Source: Alcanivorax nanhaiticus (lineage in GTDB: Bacteria > Pseudomonadota > Gammaproteobacteria > Pseudomonadales > Alcanivoracaceae). Taken from it: a stretch of 64,000 nt of DNA. Shown piece after piece: positions 55,117 through 63,879 of this stretch. Under the pieces are notes generated by a model. The model was given only the letters and a program-made list of their open reading frames with translations. It was not told where the DNA came from and did no database searches. The translations under genes were made by a program, and so were the position numbers. Location of the stretch: contig NZ_ARXV01000008.1 in the NCBI RefSeq assembly GCF_000756665.1, forward strand, positions 62,001 to 126,000, in the 5' to 3' direction. Positions within the stretch are counted from its first letter, which is position 1. Each line of letters opens with the position of its first letter.

Positions 55117-56178
55117 ATGCAACGCGCCCTTGTGTTCGGCCTGTTTGTACTCTGCAGCCTGACCACTGCCGCCCTCGCAGAGCCGGCCACCGAAGAGGAA
55201 CAGGCAGACGCGGCGGTTCCTGCTGAGGGGACACCACCCAGCGCCATGACACCGAAACAACGTCGTGATGAATGCCTGCTGCGGAGTGTGCAAAGCGCCG
55301 ATAACCGGGTCACCGTGGAAGAAATGCGAGGCTGGTGCGATACAGGCGAAAACGGACAGAAAATCAGCGCACACGAGGACGCACTGCGTGCCCGGCTGGC
55401 GTTGGAGAGCAACACCAGCGGCAACCCCTTTGTGATTACGCCCCATCGCCGCAACTACCTGATGCCGTACAGCTACTGGTCCAACCGCAAGTGGAACGAC
55501 CCGGACAAGGACGACAGTGAGCTGCAGCCAACCGAAGTATTGTTCCAGCTGTCGCTGAAAGCGCCCATCAAGGAAGATCTGGTGGATGATGTCACCCTGT
55601 GGATGGCGTTTACCGGTACCTTTTACTGGCAAGCGTACAACAAGGAAGAATCTGCCCTGTTCCGTGAAACCAACTACGAGCCGGAGATTTTTATTACCAA
55701 ACCGGTCGACTGGCAATTCGGTGCGGTAGATTCTGAACTGGTAGCGCTGGGCTTCAGCCATGAATCCAATGGCCGGGACGTGCCGGTATCTCGCAGCTGG
55801 AATCGTATCTTCTTTAATTACGTCGCCCGCACCGGTAGCTACTACTGGTCGCTGAAACCCTGGTACCGAATCCCGGAAACAGAAAAAGACGACCCTCTCG
55901 ATACTCAGGGAGACGACAATCCGGACATCGAAAAATACATGGGCAACTTCGAACTGGAAATCGCTCGCCCTTTCGGCAACCACGTGCTTGAAGTGATGGT
56001 GCGCAACAACCTGCGCTCCGATAACAAGGGCGCAGGCAGGCTCAACTATTCGTTTCCGCTAAGCAAACGATTCAAGGGCCTTGTGCAGCTGTTTACCGGC
56101 TACGGTGACTCCCTGATCAATTACGATGATTACGAAAACCGGTTCAGCTTTGGGATCCTGCTGACGGATTCGCTTTAG
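55117..56178 (+). CDS. pldA: Outer-membrane phospholipase A (OmpLA)
   Basis: OmpLA hydrolyses phospholipids that reach the outer leaflet. The 353-residue precursor has a signal peptide to about residue 21, a polar N-terminal extension of about 85 residues, and the barrel domain with the catalytic GFSHESNGR (His215, Ser217) and SRSWNR (Asn229). Barrel strands end at FSFGILLTDSL. The stop codon is followed directly by a 48-copy GAGTTTC array, so loss of the stop would extend the protein with EFRVSSF repeats. Confidence 0.94.
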   Translation: MQRALVFGLFVLCSLTTAALAEPATEEEQADAAVPAEGTPPSAMTPKQRRDECLLRSVQSADNRVTVEEMRGWCDTGENGQKISAHEDALRARLALESNTSGNPFVITPHRRNYLMPYSYWSNRKWNDPDKDDSELQPTEVLFQLSLKAPIKEDLVDDVTLWMAFTGTFYWQAYNKEESALFRETNYEPEIFITKPVDWQFGAVDSELVALGFSHESNGRDVPVSRSWNRIFFNYVARTGSYYWSLKPWYRIPETEKDDPLDTQGDDNPDIEKYMGNFELEIARPFGNHVLEVMVRNNLRSDNKGAGRLNYSFPLSKRFKGLVQLFTGYGDSLINYDDYENRFSFGILLTDSL

Positions 56179-56588
56179 GAGTTTCGAGTTTCGAGTTTCG
56201 AGTTTCGAGTTTCGAGTTTCGAGTTTCGAGTTTCGAGTTTCGAGTTTCGAGTTTCGAGTTTCGAGTTTCGAGTTTCGAGTTTCGAGTTTCGAGTTTCGAG
56301 TTTCGAGTTTCGAGTTTCGAGTTTCGAGTTTCGAGTTTCGAGTTTCGAGTTTCGAGTTTCGAGTTTCGAGTTTCGAGTTTCGAGTTTCGAGTTTCGAGTT
56401 TCGAGTTTCGAGTTTCGAGTTTCGAGTTTCGAGTTTCGAGTTTCGAGTTTCGAGTTTCGAGTTTCGAGTTTCGAGTTTCGAGTTTCGAGTTTCGAGTTTC
56501 GAGTTTCGAGTTTCGAGTGTCGAATAGAAAACTACCCGCGCACTTCTGAACGAAATGTTTTTTGATTTTCGCAACTCGACACTCGAAA
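56179..56588. repeat. 48-copy GAGTTTC heptamer array with inverted partner arm
   Basis: Exactly 48 perfect copies of GAGTTTC run from 56179 to 56514, starting at the first base after the pldA stop; a GAGTGTC variant follows at 56515-56521. After a 46-bp centre, an inverted arm (56568-56588) has three units that read TTTCGAG, TGTCGAG and TTGCGAA on the minus strand. The inner flank AATCAAAAAACA matches that of the element at 15646. The element is thus one of the inverted-arm family with one arm expanded. Confidence 0.95.
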
Positions 56589-56593
56589 CTTCC

Positions 56594-57724
56594 TTAATAC
56601 CACACCGTAAAAAGCAGCCGCGTCACCGTCGCATCAAAACTGTACAGCGGCTCTTCGCCCGGCAAGGTTTGCACACGGATATCGCGGAAATTGTTGTAAT
56701 CAAACTGGAAGCGATCCACCCAGAGATGTAACCCGGCACGATTAAAGGTGTACCTGTCTGCCCGGTTGAACTGGATCCCCACGCCCACCCCCAGCACGGT
56801 TGACTCGAAGTCGCTTAACTCCTTGTCCCTTGCCAGGAAGTTACTGGCATCCTGGAAAGGAAAAAGGTCCGAATAGAAATCCGCCTGACCCTGGCTATAG
56901 CGGCGATAGCGCGTCTCCAGGGTCCACCGCGTACCCAGTGGCTGGATCAGCTTTAGCTGCCAGCTGTTGGCATCAATTCCCCAAGAGTCATCATACATTC
57001 GGTATTCACCATGCAGACCGGCTCGCCATGGCAGGTAATAAGACACCGCCAGCGTCGTTGCCTCACTGGTGCGGGTACGGGGATAACGCTCGGGCTGAAA
57101 ACTGTAGCCTCCACCGCTATTGAGGTAGCGAACTGATCGATAGGGGTTATTGAGAAACCCCTCATCAGTAATCAGCTCGTGTGACAGGCTCGCCACCATA
57201 TCGCGGGTTAACACCTGCGAGAGGCCAATACGAAAATGCTGCCGGTCTGCTTCATCTGCAAAGGAAGTATCACCAGTACGAAACACTTCATCCTTGCCCA
57301 TGGAATAACCCAGCCGCAGCGTAGTCAGATCACCAAAGAAATCCTGACTGAGATCAAAGTGCGCAGAACTGGCCTCAAAGTCATTTTCCTTACTGCTGCC
57401 ATAACTCAGGGAATAGATGGACTTGCCATGCAGGTAGTCCACCCCGACACTTTTCTCGGTTCGCTTCTCTGTATAGGGGCTGGCACTGGTGACCACATCA
57501 ATGGAAGCGGCGGAGACCTCGTCCACATAGTAATTGGCGCTCACCGCCACTTTGTCCGCAAACGATTTGCGCACCAGCACCGACGGCCCTTCGATTTCCA
57601 TGCCGCCGCCATCGTATTTATGCACCATGAAATCGAAGCGGTCTTCTGGCAGTACGGCTGCCAGCAGACTCTGCGACCAGAACAGTCCGACCAGCAGCCA
57701 CCAGCTACAACGTGTCAATTGCAC
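56594..57724 (-). CDS. DUF3570 outer-membrane beta-barrel-like protein
   Basis: A 376-residue protein with a signal peptide and the DUF3570 opening: EDRFDFMVHKYDGGGMEIEGPSVLVRKSFADKVAVSANYYVD in consecutive pieces, then alternating strands such as SVGVDYLHGKSIYSLSYGSS to the end, ending in an aromatic residue (TVWY). It probably sits in the outer membrane. It overlaps the DUF4266 gene by 10 bp and is last in the operon. DUF3570 and DUF4266 genes are usual partners, often near redox proteins; the role is unknown. Confidence 0.85.
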   Translation of the reverse strand: MQLTRCSWWLLVGLFWSQSLLAAVLPEDRFDFMVHKYDGGGMEIEGPSVLVRKSFADKVAVSANYYVDEVSAASIDVVTSASPYTEKRTEKSVGVDYLHGKSIYSLSYGSSKENDFEASSAHFDLSQDFFGDLTTLRLGYSMGKDEVFRTGDTSFADEADRQHFRIGLSQVLTRDMVASLSHELITDEGFLNNPYRSVRYLNSGGGYSFQPERYPRTRTSEATTLAVSYYLPWRAGLHGEYRMYDDSWGIDANSWQLKLIQPLGTRWTLETRYRRYSQGQADFYSDLFPFQDASNFLARDKELSDFESTVLGVGVGIQFNRADRYTFNRAGLHLWVDRFQFDYNNFRDIRVQTLPGEEPLYSFDATVTRLLFTVWY

Positions 57725-57933
57725 CCGCAGCCTCCCCCAGCGCTACCCTCTGCGCCGCGCATGGCTTCCCGGGCCTGATGAACATGATGCATATAACTTT
57801 CTGCCACCGGGTGCCCTGCCGCATTCATCACCGGGTCAGCCAGCCGGGAACGCTCGTAGGGTTTGACCCACGGTTTGACCGCACATCCAGCTTGTAAAAT
57901 GACCACCAGCAGCAACGCAACCCGCATCGTCAT
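57715..57933 (-). CDS. DUF4266 lipoprotein with Cys-rich tail
   Basis: A 72-residue lipoprotein (VVILQAGC lipobox) with KPWVKPYERSRLADPVM, the DUF4266 signature, and the C-terminal GGGCGCN that is typical of the family. The paired cysteines at the tail could bind metal or be a substrate of the thioredoxin encoded just upstream. It overlaps TlpA by 4 bp (ATGA) and DUF3570 by 10 bp. Confidence 0.85.
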   Translation of the reverse strand: MTMRVALLLVVILQAGCAVKPWVKPYERSRLADPVMNAAGHPVAESYMHHVHQAREAMRGAEGSAGGGCGCN

Positions 57934-58421
57934 TCCAGCACCAGCGCCTTGACCTGCTGTTCGTATTTATCCATGAACCCGTCCTTGTAACCACGATGGT
58001 GATAACGCACCACACCATTACGATCGATCAACACCGTGGTCGGCATCGCATCTACCTGATAGGTCTCACTGGTGCTGTTTTCAGGATCAAAAAGTACAGG
58101 AAAAGTCACCGGCACCTTATCAAGCAACTTCAGGGCACGGCTGCGTTCCTCATCAAGGTTGATACCAAGAATAGTAAAACCGTAGTCCTTGTACTGGCGG
58201 TAAAGCTCATCCAGCAGCGGCATCTCGGTACGGCACGGCCCACACCAGGACGCCCAGAAATTTACCAACACCACCGTGCCGCGCAACTCATTCAGTTTGA
58301 CGTTAGCACCATCGAGAGATTCGAGAGTAAAGCCAGGTGCCGGCTTACCTTCCTCTGCCGCCATCACCGGCACTGAAACTATCAGCGCCACAGCCATCAG
58401 TATCGTCGTTATTGTTTTCAT
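57930..58421 (-). CDS. TlpA-like periplasmic thioredoxin
   Basis: A 163-residue TlpA/ResA-type thioredoxin with a signal peptide to about residue 22, the active site NFWASWCGPC (Cys60, Cys63) and a cis-proline region VDAMPTTVLIDRNG. It probably keeps cysteines reduced for cytochrome c maturation or for the Cys-rich DUF4266 partner. It lies in the middle of the redox operon, 17 bp after the beta-barrel gene. Confidence 0.92.
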   Translation of the reverse strand: MKTITTILMAVALIVSVPVMAAEEGKPAPGFTLESLDGANVKLNELRGTVVLVNFWASWCGPCRTEMPLLDELYRQYKDYGFTILGINLDEERSRALKLLDKVPVTFPVLFDPENSTSETYQVDAMPTTVLIDRNGVVRYHHRGYKDGFMDKYEQQVKALVLE

Positions 58422-58438
58422 TGTTCGCTCCCCATCGA

Positions 58439-59098
58439 TCAGAAAAACAGGCTAACGCCCGCGCTGAGTTCCAAGTTGTGTGTCAGCTTGTCATCACCCA
58501 ATACATCAAGATTGAAAAGATGATCTTTCATATCCACCCGAATGGCGGTGAAGTCATTGATCAGCAAGCGATAGCCAATCCCGAGACTCAAGGTGAAATG
58601 CTCATCGCCGGCAAAATCGGTCATGCCTGCACCACCGAGAACATACAGCGAATTATTGAAAGCCCGGTTTCGTGTCAGGAAGGCTTCACCTGGCAGCAAG
58701 TTATAGCCTACCGCCGCCTGATAGTAGGTGAACTCCCGCTCCTCATCCGTGAGTAGTTGCACGCCGGCATTAAGTGTTTCGAAGCTGGTCTCATCCGCTT
58801 TGGCCCGCCCCAACATCGCTTCGAAAAACACATCTTCCGACAAGTGATAATTCAGACGCAGGCCCAACACAGGCTGAGTGCCAAAATCCTCAATAGAAAT
58901 CAGGCCGGTATAAATACCCGCTTCAAAATTTTCAGTATCAATCTCTGCATCGGTAATACGCCGCCGTTCGATACGGGGGTCCAGCACCGATTCCGGGCGA
59001 GAGTCCCGCACCGTGGCGTCCTTCTCTTGCGACGTCTCCCCATTAGCCAGCAGGGGAAACAGCAAGCTCAGAACAATACAGAAAAGCCGAGTTTCCAT
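58439..59098 (-). CDS. Outer-membrane beta-barrel domain protein
   Basis: A 219-residue protein with a signal peptide (METRLFCIVLSLLFPLLANG) followed by NFEAGIYTGLISIEDFGTQPVLGLRLNYHLSEDVFFEAMLG, the start of an eight-strand barrel that also ends with an aromatic residue (GVSLFF). The repeated FEAxLG/NLxxLGG patterns resemble the second half of the preceding gene, so the two are probably paralogues. It overlaps that gene by 31 bp. Confidence 0.78.
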   Translation of the reverse strand: METRLFCIVLSLLFPLLANGETSQEKDATVRDSRPESVLDPRIERRRITDAEIDTENFEAGIYTGLISIEDFGTQPVLGLRLNYHLSEDVFFEAMLGRAKADETSFETLNAGVQLLTDEEREFTYYQAAVGYNLLPGEAFLTRNRAFNNSLYVLGGAGMTDFAGDEHFTLSLGIGYRLLINDFTAIRVDMKDHLFNLDVLGDDKLTHNLELSAGVSLFF

Positions 59099-59823
59099 TC
59101 TTCCAGATTCCGATTTTGATTTTCTTCGGTGAACAGCACATAACTGCGGTATTCACTACGCAACACAAAGCCTCTGGCCAGATAGAACTTCAAGCCAGCA
59201 CCACCTTGTGCATAGTTTTCTTCACGGTTTTCAGGACGCACCAGTGTCGCACGGGGCTCAATAACTGCCCTGCCCGTTCCCAGCATGAAATACGGCGACA
59301 ATCGCCAGCGAGGAAAAATTTCATGCTGGACATTCAGCTCCAGCAACCGGTTATTGGAGAAATCCCCACTGGCCTGGGTATACATGGATTCCACGGTCAG
59401 ATTTTCCGTGAAGCGATAACCCGCAGCAGCGGACAATGAAGAGGCGCCATCAAAAGCACCGCCCAACAAGGAAACATGCCAGTGATTCCTGAATCTGTCG
59501 TCGGCAGAAGACAGAAGCGCCGGAGCCGCCCCGGTCCCATCCTGAGTTTCCTGCAACGCCTCGCGCGGCACCCAACCCATTTGACCTCGCGCGGTTTGCA
59601 CCTTGATCCAGCCGCCTCGCTCGAAGAGCACTGTTAACGGAGCATGGCGCTCCACCACATGGAAAACCGGATACCCGCGCCCCGGGCCGGTATGCACCTC
59701 AATGTAATGCGTGTCTACCTTGACCTGCACCGGCGGGGCCTCAGCGGGCTCTGCCAACGCCCAAGGGGCCAGAACAACGCAGACCGCCCACAGCAGCATT
59801 TTGAAATAAACTTCGGACCACAC
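59068..59823 (-). CDS. SH3-type domain fused to outer-membrane beta-barrel domain
   Basis: The product has a signal peptide (MLLWAVCVVLAPWALAEP), a bacterial SH3 domain at about residues 35-100 (HYIEVHTGPGRGYPVFHVVERHAPLTVL then GWIKVQTARGQMGWVP) and a barrel domain ending FKLGFSVLF-like (EWKLGFSVLF). I prefer the GTG at 59823 with AAGGAA upstream (251 residues) over an ATG eight codons later; the longer frame overlaps the cytochrome-like gene. The SH3 part may anchor to peptidoglycan. Confidence 0.75.
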   Translation of the reverse strand: MWSEVYFKMLLWAVCVVLAPWALAEPAEAPPVQVKVDTHYIEVHTGPGRGYPVFHVVERHAPLTVLFERGGWIKVQTARGQMGWVPREALQETQDGTGAAPALLSSADDRFRNHWHVSLLGGAFDGASSLSAAAGYRFTENLTVESMYTQASGDFSNNRLLELNVQHEIFPRWRLSPYFMLGTGRAVIEPRATLVRPENREENYAQGGAGLKFYLARGFVLRSEYRSYVLFTEENQNRNLEEWKLGFSVLF

Positions 59824-59852
59824 GGTGGACGCATTTCCTTCTGATATTTTGA

Positions 59853-59894
59853 TACGTACCCGTTTATTCAGGCACTCACTCAGGCGCTTACTCA
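59853..59894. repeat. Three 12-bp direct repeats at the end of the HzsA-like gene
   Basis: On the minus strand three units of the type GAGTGCCTGAGT follow in series across the stop codon of the HzsA-like gene (TAA at 59888-59890). They add a short polar tract between that gene and the SH3-barrel gene. Confidence 0.5.
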
Positions 59895-62506
59895 GGCACT
59901 CTGAACGGGTCGTTGTATTGTTGGGCACCCAAATCAATCCACTCTGACAACAGACGTATCTCTTCCACCGTTAGCCAGCCTTCATGACTTCCTCCAGCCT
60001 CGAACAACGCGAAAAAGCGAGAGGAGTTACGCGCTTGTCCTGCGCGTACTGGTGCCGAAATTTCGACAGGCTCAACAAGCGGGATGGGATTGCCTAATCC
60101 ATCCAGAATCAGATCGCCGTTGTCATCCGTGCGGTACACGATATTCCCTTCGTCATCGAGCACAATAGCCAAACGGTCTATTAATGCCCCGTTGACTAAT
60201 TGTTGCTCATTGTCATCGAACAACAGTTCATGATAACTGGTGAGCTGATTGGGCTGCTCCGGAGCAGGATCGGCCGTTAATTCCAGCTGCCCAGGCGGTA
60301 CCTGAAGCGCATTACTGGCATCGCGACGACTATGGCACTGCGAGCAGGTTACATCGCTATCCACGCCATTCACCAAGGCCGTACGCGGCAGATCCCAGAT
60401 TGGCTGGATGTGGTCAGGATAATGAATCACCGCGCGACACCCCGGCTGCCAGTCGCCCTGGCAGGTCACACTTACCGGCATCTCGGTCTGCAGGCCGCCA
60501 TAGCGTATTTGCACTTCAGCAGCAGGATCCGGTGCCGGGTCCGTCCACACATCGTCTGCAATCATATCCATCATCGGCAGCACCCGCTCCGGGTAAAGCC
60601 GGGTCAACGCCTGTGCCATGGTTTCCCCCTGATCCGCAAAGCTCACTACATCGGTGCGGGTATTGGGAAATGGCGCGCCGGTGAGCGGTGCTCCGGGATT
60701 GATTGAAGCATTCAGGCCCTGCTGCCGACCATGGGGCAGCGGGCTGTTTCCGCCATGGCAGCCCTGGCATTGCAAGGTTTCTCCGGGACGCAGGGTAATC
60801 CAGGCTCCGTGCCTGCCATACACAGCCTTGCCATCGGCACCGACCAGCTGAAGACTCAGCGGCACATCCGCCGGCACCTGAACCCGCGCAGAACCGTCTG
60901 GCTCCACCGGTACATAACCAACAATTTCCCGCATTCCAAAAGCAGGCAGACGCCCTATTCCGCTGGCAGGAACATTACGTACCTCCCTGCCCGGCAGAGG
61001 GACCCCTTTGATCACTCGCAGGAAACGCACACGACGCTGTGACGGAGTCACCGTGCCCGGATCGGCGAATCCGGCGAAGCTTTCCCCCCCTGCAGGCAAA
61101 GGGTCCATGAATCCCGAAAATTCACCATCCAGGTCATAAATACTGCGAATATCCAACAATGCCTGATTGGCATCCTCCAGCACCGTTTCGCGCTCAGGCA
61201 GCGAGGCCAATGCTGGCAGCCGAGTGGGCGTTGCCACCGCCAATTCAGTAATCCAGAGTCCGTCACGGGGTTGCACCACAGGCCTCTGCACACGCTCTGC
61301 AGGATCAAACACCCATAACCCATAGGCGGGTGGCGCAGCAGGCAATCCACGCGACAAATAGTCAGGGGTACACGGGCGCAAGGTACCATTGTCGTTCAAC
61401 CGGCAAGGAGACCATGCCATCAAGAAACGCCCAGAAGCATCGTTCATGGGGATCAAATCGGCCAGCCAGCCTGCCGCACTCGCGGTACCCGGACGCGCGG
61501 AAGGTAAATCAAGACTCTGCTCGGCTGCGCCACTCACCACCCCGTGCAGGGGCCCCTCACGATTCACAAAGCCGTCCACATTCAGTGCAGCAGGTACGAT
61601 CGCCAGCTCACGGGATTCCACCGTGCGCAACGCGGTGATGACCTTGCCATCCGGGCTCATGCCAAGCGGCAGAAATTGACGGCGAACATCCCCCACCCAC
61701 TCATGGCTATTGGCGCCATAAAGCGGCTCAACCGCTGTGCCATCCGGGTTAACCCGGTACAGATCAAACCGGTTTTCGCTGTCCTTGTTGTCCCAACGCT
61801 GAAACAGGATACGGCCGTCCGCCATCACCAATGGCGCAACATCATGACTGGCGTTGAACGTGATCTGCTCCACCCCGGTGCCATCCGCATCCATCACGTG
61901 CAAGGCAAACGCATGAACATCGCGACGCTCTTCGAGGGGATAATATTGCGGGCGTCCTTCATCCAGCATCCGCGCCCGGGTTTGCGGCTGGCGGGTGGAG
62001 GCAAAGACGATTCGACCATCTGGCAAGTAGGCGGGGTAGCGATCCTGGCCCTGTTCGGCCAGCACCTCACTAATCATCACCCGGCTGGCAACACCCGTGG
62101 CGAAGTCGTACTCCCAGATATTCCATGTCGGCTGTTCATCCTCGTCCAGATCCGGGATCTCAGGCGCACGGGCGGAGAACAGCATATGGCTGCCATCATA
62201 ACTGACCTGCAAATCACGGATATCATGGCCACGGCCAAGCAAGGGGGTTGTCACATCCCGCGCCACCGCCCGACTGGAGACCCCCTCACGCACCAGCAAT
62301 CTGGCACCGGCAAGAAAGCGCGCCGGATCCTGCAGGGAATCCGGTGCATCGTCGTCCATACCCACGACTGGCACCGTACGCTCCACATACGCCAGAGGCA
62401 CATCTGTCACTGAGGGATCTTCCCCTTGCTCTCCCCCATCCAACCCGCCACAGCCGCTCAAGCCCCCAAGCAGCCCCAACAGGAGGGAAAATTTGCGTAT
62501 TTTCAC
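59888..62506 (-). CDS. HzsA-like lipoprotein with TolB-type propeller and two CxxCH motifs
   Basis: An 872-residue lipoprotein (lipobox LSGCGGLDGG). The N-terminal half has TolB/WD-like repeats (VSYDGSHMLFSARAPE, YLPDGRIVFASTR, HVMDADGTGVEQITFN, RVNPDGTAVEPLYG), the middle resembles the HZS_alpha (hydrazine synthase alpha) fold, and two heme-binding motifs CQGCH (about residue 577) and CSQCH (about 720) sit in the C-terminal half. Many bacteria without anammox metabolism carry such proteins; their substrate is unknown. First gene of a six-gene operon, divergent from a CxxCH protein. Confidence 0.78.
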   Translation of the reverse strand: MKIRKFSLLLGLLGGLSGCGGLDGGEQGEDPSVTDVPLAYVERTVPVVGMDDDAPDSLQDPARFLAGARLLVREGVSSRAVARDVTTPLLGRGHDIRDLQVSYDGSHMLFSARAPEIPDLDEDEQPTWNIWEYDFATGVASRVMISEVLAEQGQDRYPAYLPDGRIVFASTRQPQTRARMLDEGRPQYYPLEERRDVHAFALHVMDADGTGVEQITFNASHDVAPLVMADGRILFQRWDNKDSENRFDLYRVNPDGTAVEPLYGANSHEWVGDVRRQFLPLGMSPDGKVITALRTVESRELAIVPAALNVDGFVNREGPLHGVVSGAAEQSLDLPSARPGTASAAGWLADLIPMNDASGRFLMAWSPCRLNDNGTLRPCTPDYLSRGLPAAPPAYGLWVFDPAERVQRPVVQPRDGLWITELAVATPTRLPALASLPERETVLEDANQALLDIRSIYDLDGEFSGFMDPLPAGGESFAGFADPGTVTPSQRRVRFLRVIKGVPLPGREVRNVPASGIGRLPAFGMREIVGYVPVEPDGSARVQVPADVPLSLQLVGADGKAVYGRHGAWITLRPGETLQCQGCHGGNSPLPHGRQQGLNASINPGAPLTGAPFPNTRTDVVSFADQGETMAQALTRLYPERVLPMMDMIADDVWTDPAPDPAAEVQIRYGGLQTEMPVSVTCQGDWQPGCRAVIHYPDHIQPIWDLPRTALVNGVDSDVTCSQCHSRRDASNALQVPPGQLELTADPAPEQPNQLTSYHELLFDDNEQQLVNGALIDRLAIVLDDEGNIVYRTDDNGDLILDGLGNPIPLVEPVEISAPVRAGQARNSSRFFALFEAGGSHEGWLTVEEIRLLSEWIDLGAQQYNDPFRVPE

Positions 62507-62696
62507 CCACCCATCCGTATTTCTTAGATTTCTGTCAGTATCGCGAACAAATTATTAGATTTCTGGGGCACCAATCACAGTGCGACACCCTGAAGGTCGT
62601 ACAGAATAACAGCGGGTAAAGGGAACACAGTTGAACACTGGTAACAGCCGGCTTGCCGCTCGTCGAAAACAAGGACAACAAAAGGGGATGCCTCCA

Positions 62697-63875
62697 ATGC
62701 GACGCACCTTGGGGATCGTGCTGACAGCAGCATCAATGCTACTGCTCAGTCAGCAAAGTCTGGCCAACAGCCGCGATCAGGCACAGCGTATTCATAACCG
62801 CCTGGCAGGGGTACCGGCGGATGCCACGACCCTGACGCAAATGGCAACGCTGATCGACAACAACAATGCCCAGGCCGCCGCAGAACTGGCCATGGAGCAT
62901 CCGGCGTTCTATAGCGTGACCCTGAAACAGTTTGCCACCCCCTGGACCAATGAAGCCCAGGACGTGTTCGCCGAACTGAACGACTACACCGCCACCGTCA
63001 TCGGTGTGATCCGTGACGACGTGGACTTTCGCCGCATCCTGTTTGCCGACCTGCTTTATGTGGGCAATGCCAGCCCTGCCGCAGCTGCAGACAGCAACGC
63101 CCATTACCGCAACCTCGAGTCCAGCCATGCAGACCTGCAAGCGGTGCTACAACCCTCCAGCCAGGTGAGCCAGTACGGCACCCCGGCACAAGCTGTGGCC
63201 GGTGTACTCACATCTCGGGCGGCCGCCAATGCCTTTTTCTATGCGGGCACCAACCGGGCCATGCTGCGCTTCACCCTGATGAATCACATGTGCCGCGACC
63301 TGGAGCAGGTCAAGGACACTACCCGCCCCTCCGACCGCATCCGCCAGGATGTCAGCCGCAGCCCCGGTGGCGACAGCCGTATCTTTCGCAACAGTTGCAT
63401 CGGCTGCCACAGCGGCATGGACCCGTTGGCCCAGGCCTTTGCCTACTACGACTGGGAAGGGGATCAGGAAGGTGATGGTGGCCGCATGATCTACAACACC
63501 GGCAACGACCCGGATACCGGCACTCGCGTACAGGGCAAATACCTTATCAACAGTAACAACTTCCCCTGGGGCTATATCACCCCGGACGATCACTGGGACA
63601 ACTACTGGCGCGAAGGCCCCAATGCCAACCTGGGCTGGGACGGCGCTCGCCCCGGTAGCGGCAATGGTGCCGCCAGCCTTGGCGAAGAGCTGGCCAACAG
63701 CGAAGTGTTCGCCAGCTGCCAGGCCGAAAAAGTGTTCAAGGCTGTTTGTTTACGCAGCCCCGCCGACAGCGCCGACACCAGTCAGCTGGCCACCATGACC
63801 AGCGCCTTCAAGAATGATAACTACCGCATGAAGACCCTGTTTGCTGATGCGGCCACCTACTGCATGGGGGACTGA
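62697..63875 (+). CDS. Secreted CxxCH (c-heme-type) protein
   Basis: The ATG at 62697 (MRRTLGIVLTAASMLLLS) with AGGGG upstream gives 392 residues; an ATG three codons earlier is possible. After the signal peptide, a mostly helical domain contains a single heme motif in RNSCIGCHSGMDPLAQAFAYYDWEGD, followed by a C-terminal FASCQAEKVFKAVCL segment with two further cysteines, the style of DUF1585/1588-like cytochromes. It is divergent from the HzsA-like gene and likely periplasmic. A lipoprotein gene follows four bases later. Confidence 0.72.
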   Translation: MRRTLGIVLTAASMLLLSQQSLANSRDQAQRIHNRLAGVPADATTLTQMATLIDNNNAQAAAELAMEHPAFYSVTLKQFATPWTNEAQDVFAELNDYTATVIGVIRDDVDFRRILFADLLYVGNASPAAAADSNAHYRNLESSHADLQAVLQPSSQVSQYGTPAQAVAGVLTSRAAANAFFYAGTNRAMLRFTLMNHMCRDLEQVKDTTRPSDRIRQDVSRSPGGDSRIFRNSCIGCHSGMDPLAQAFAYYDWEGDQEGDGGRMIYNTGNDPDTGTRVQGKYLINSNNFPWGYITPDDHWDNYWREGPNANLGWDGARPGSGNGAASLGEELANSEVFASCQAEKVFKAVCLRSPADSADTSQLATMTSAFKNDNYRMKTLFADAATYCMGD

Positions 63876-63879
63876 AGCG

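Noticed and set aside
56179..56521. CRISPR-like array
   Set aside because: Units are 7 bp, contiguous and identical with no spacers and no cas genes.
56059..56574. 171-codon minus-strand open frame with ETRNSKL repeats
   Set aside because: It is only the translation of the 7-bp array, which has no stop in any frame; no ribosome-binding site or conserved start.
59888..62506. Hydrazine synthase and anammox-type metabolism
   Set aside because: Only a remote resemblance to the alpha subunit; the beta/gamma subunits and related enzymes are absent, and such proteins occur in many aerobic bacteria.
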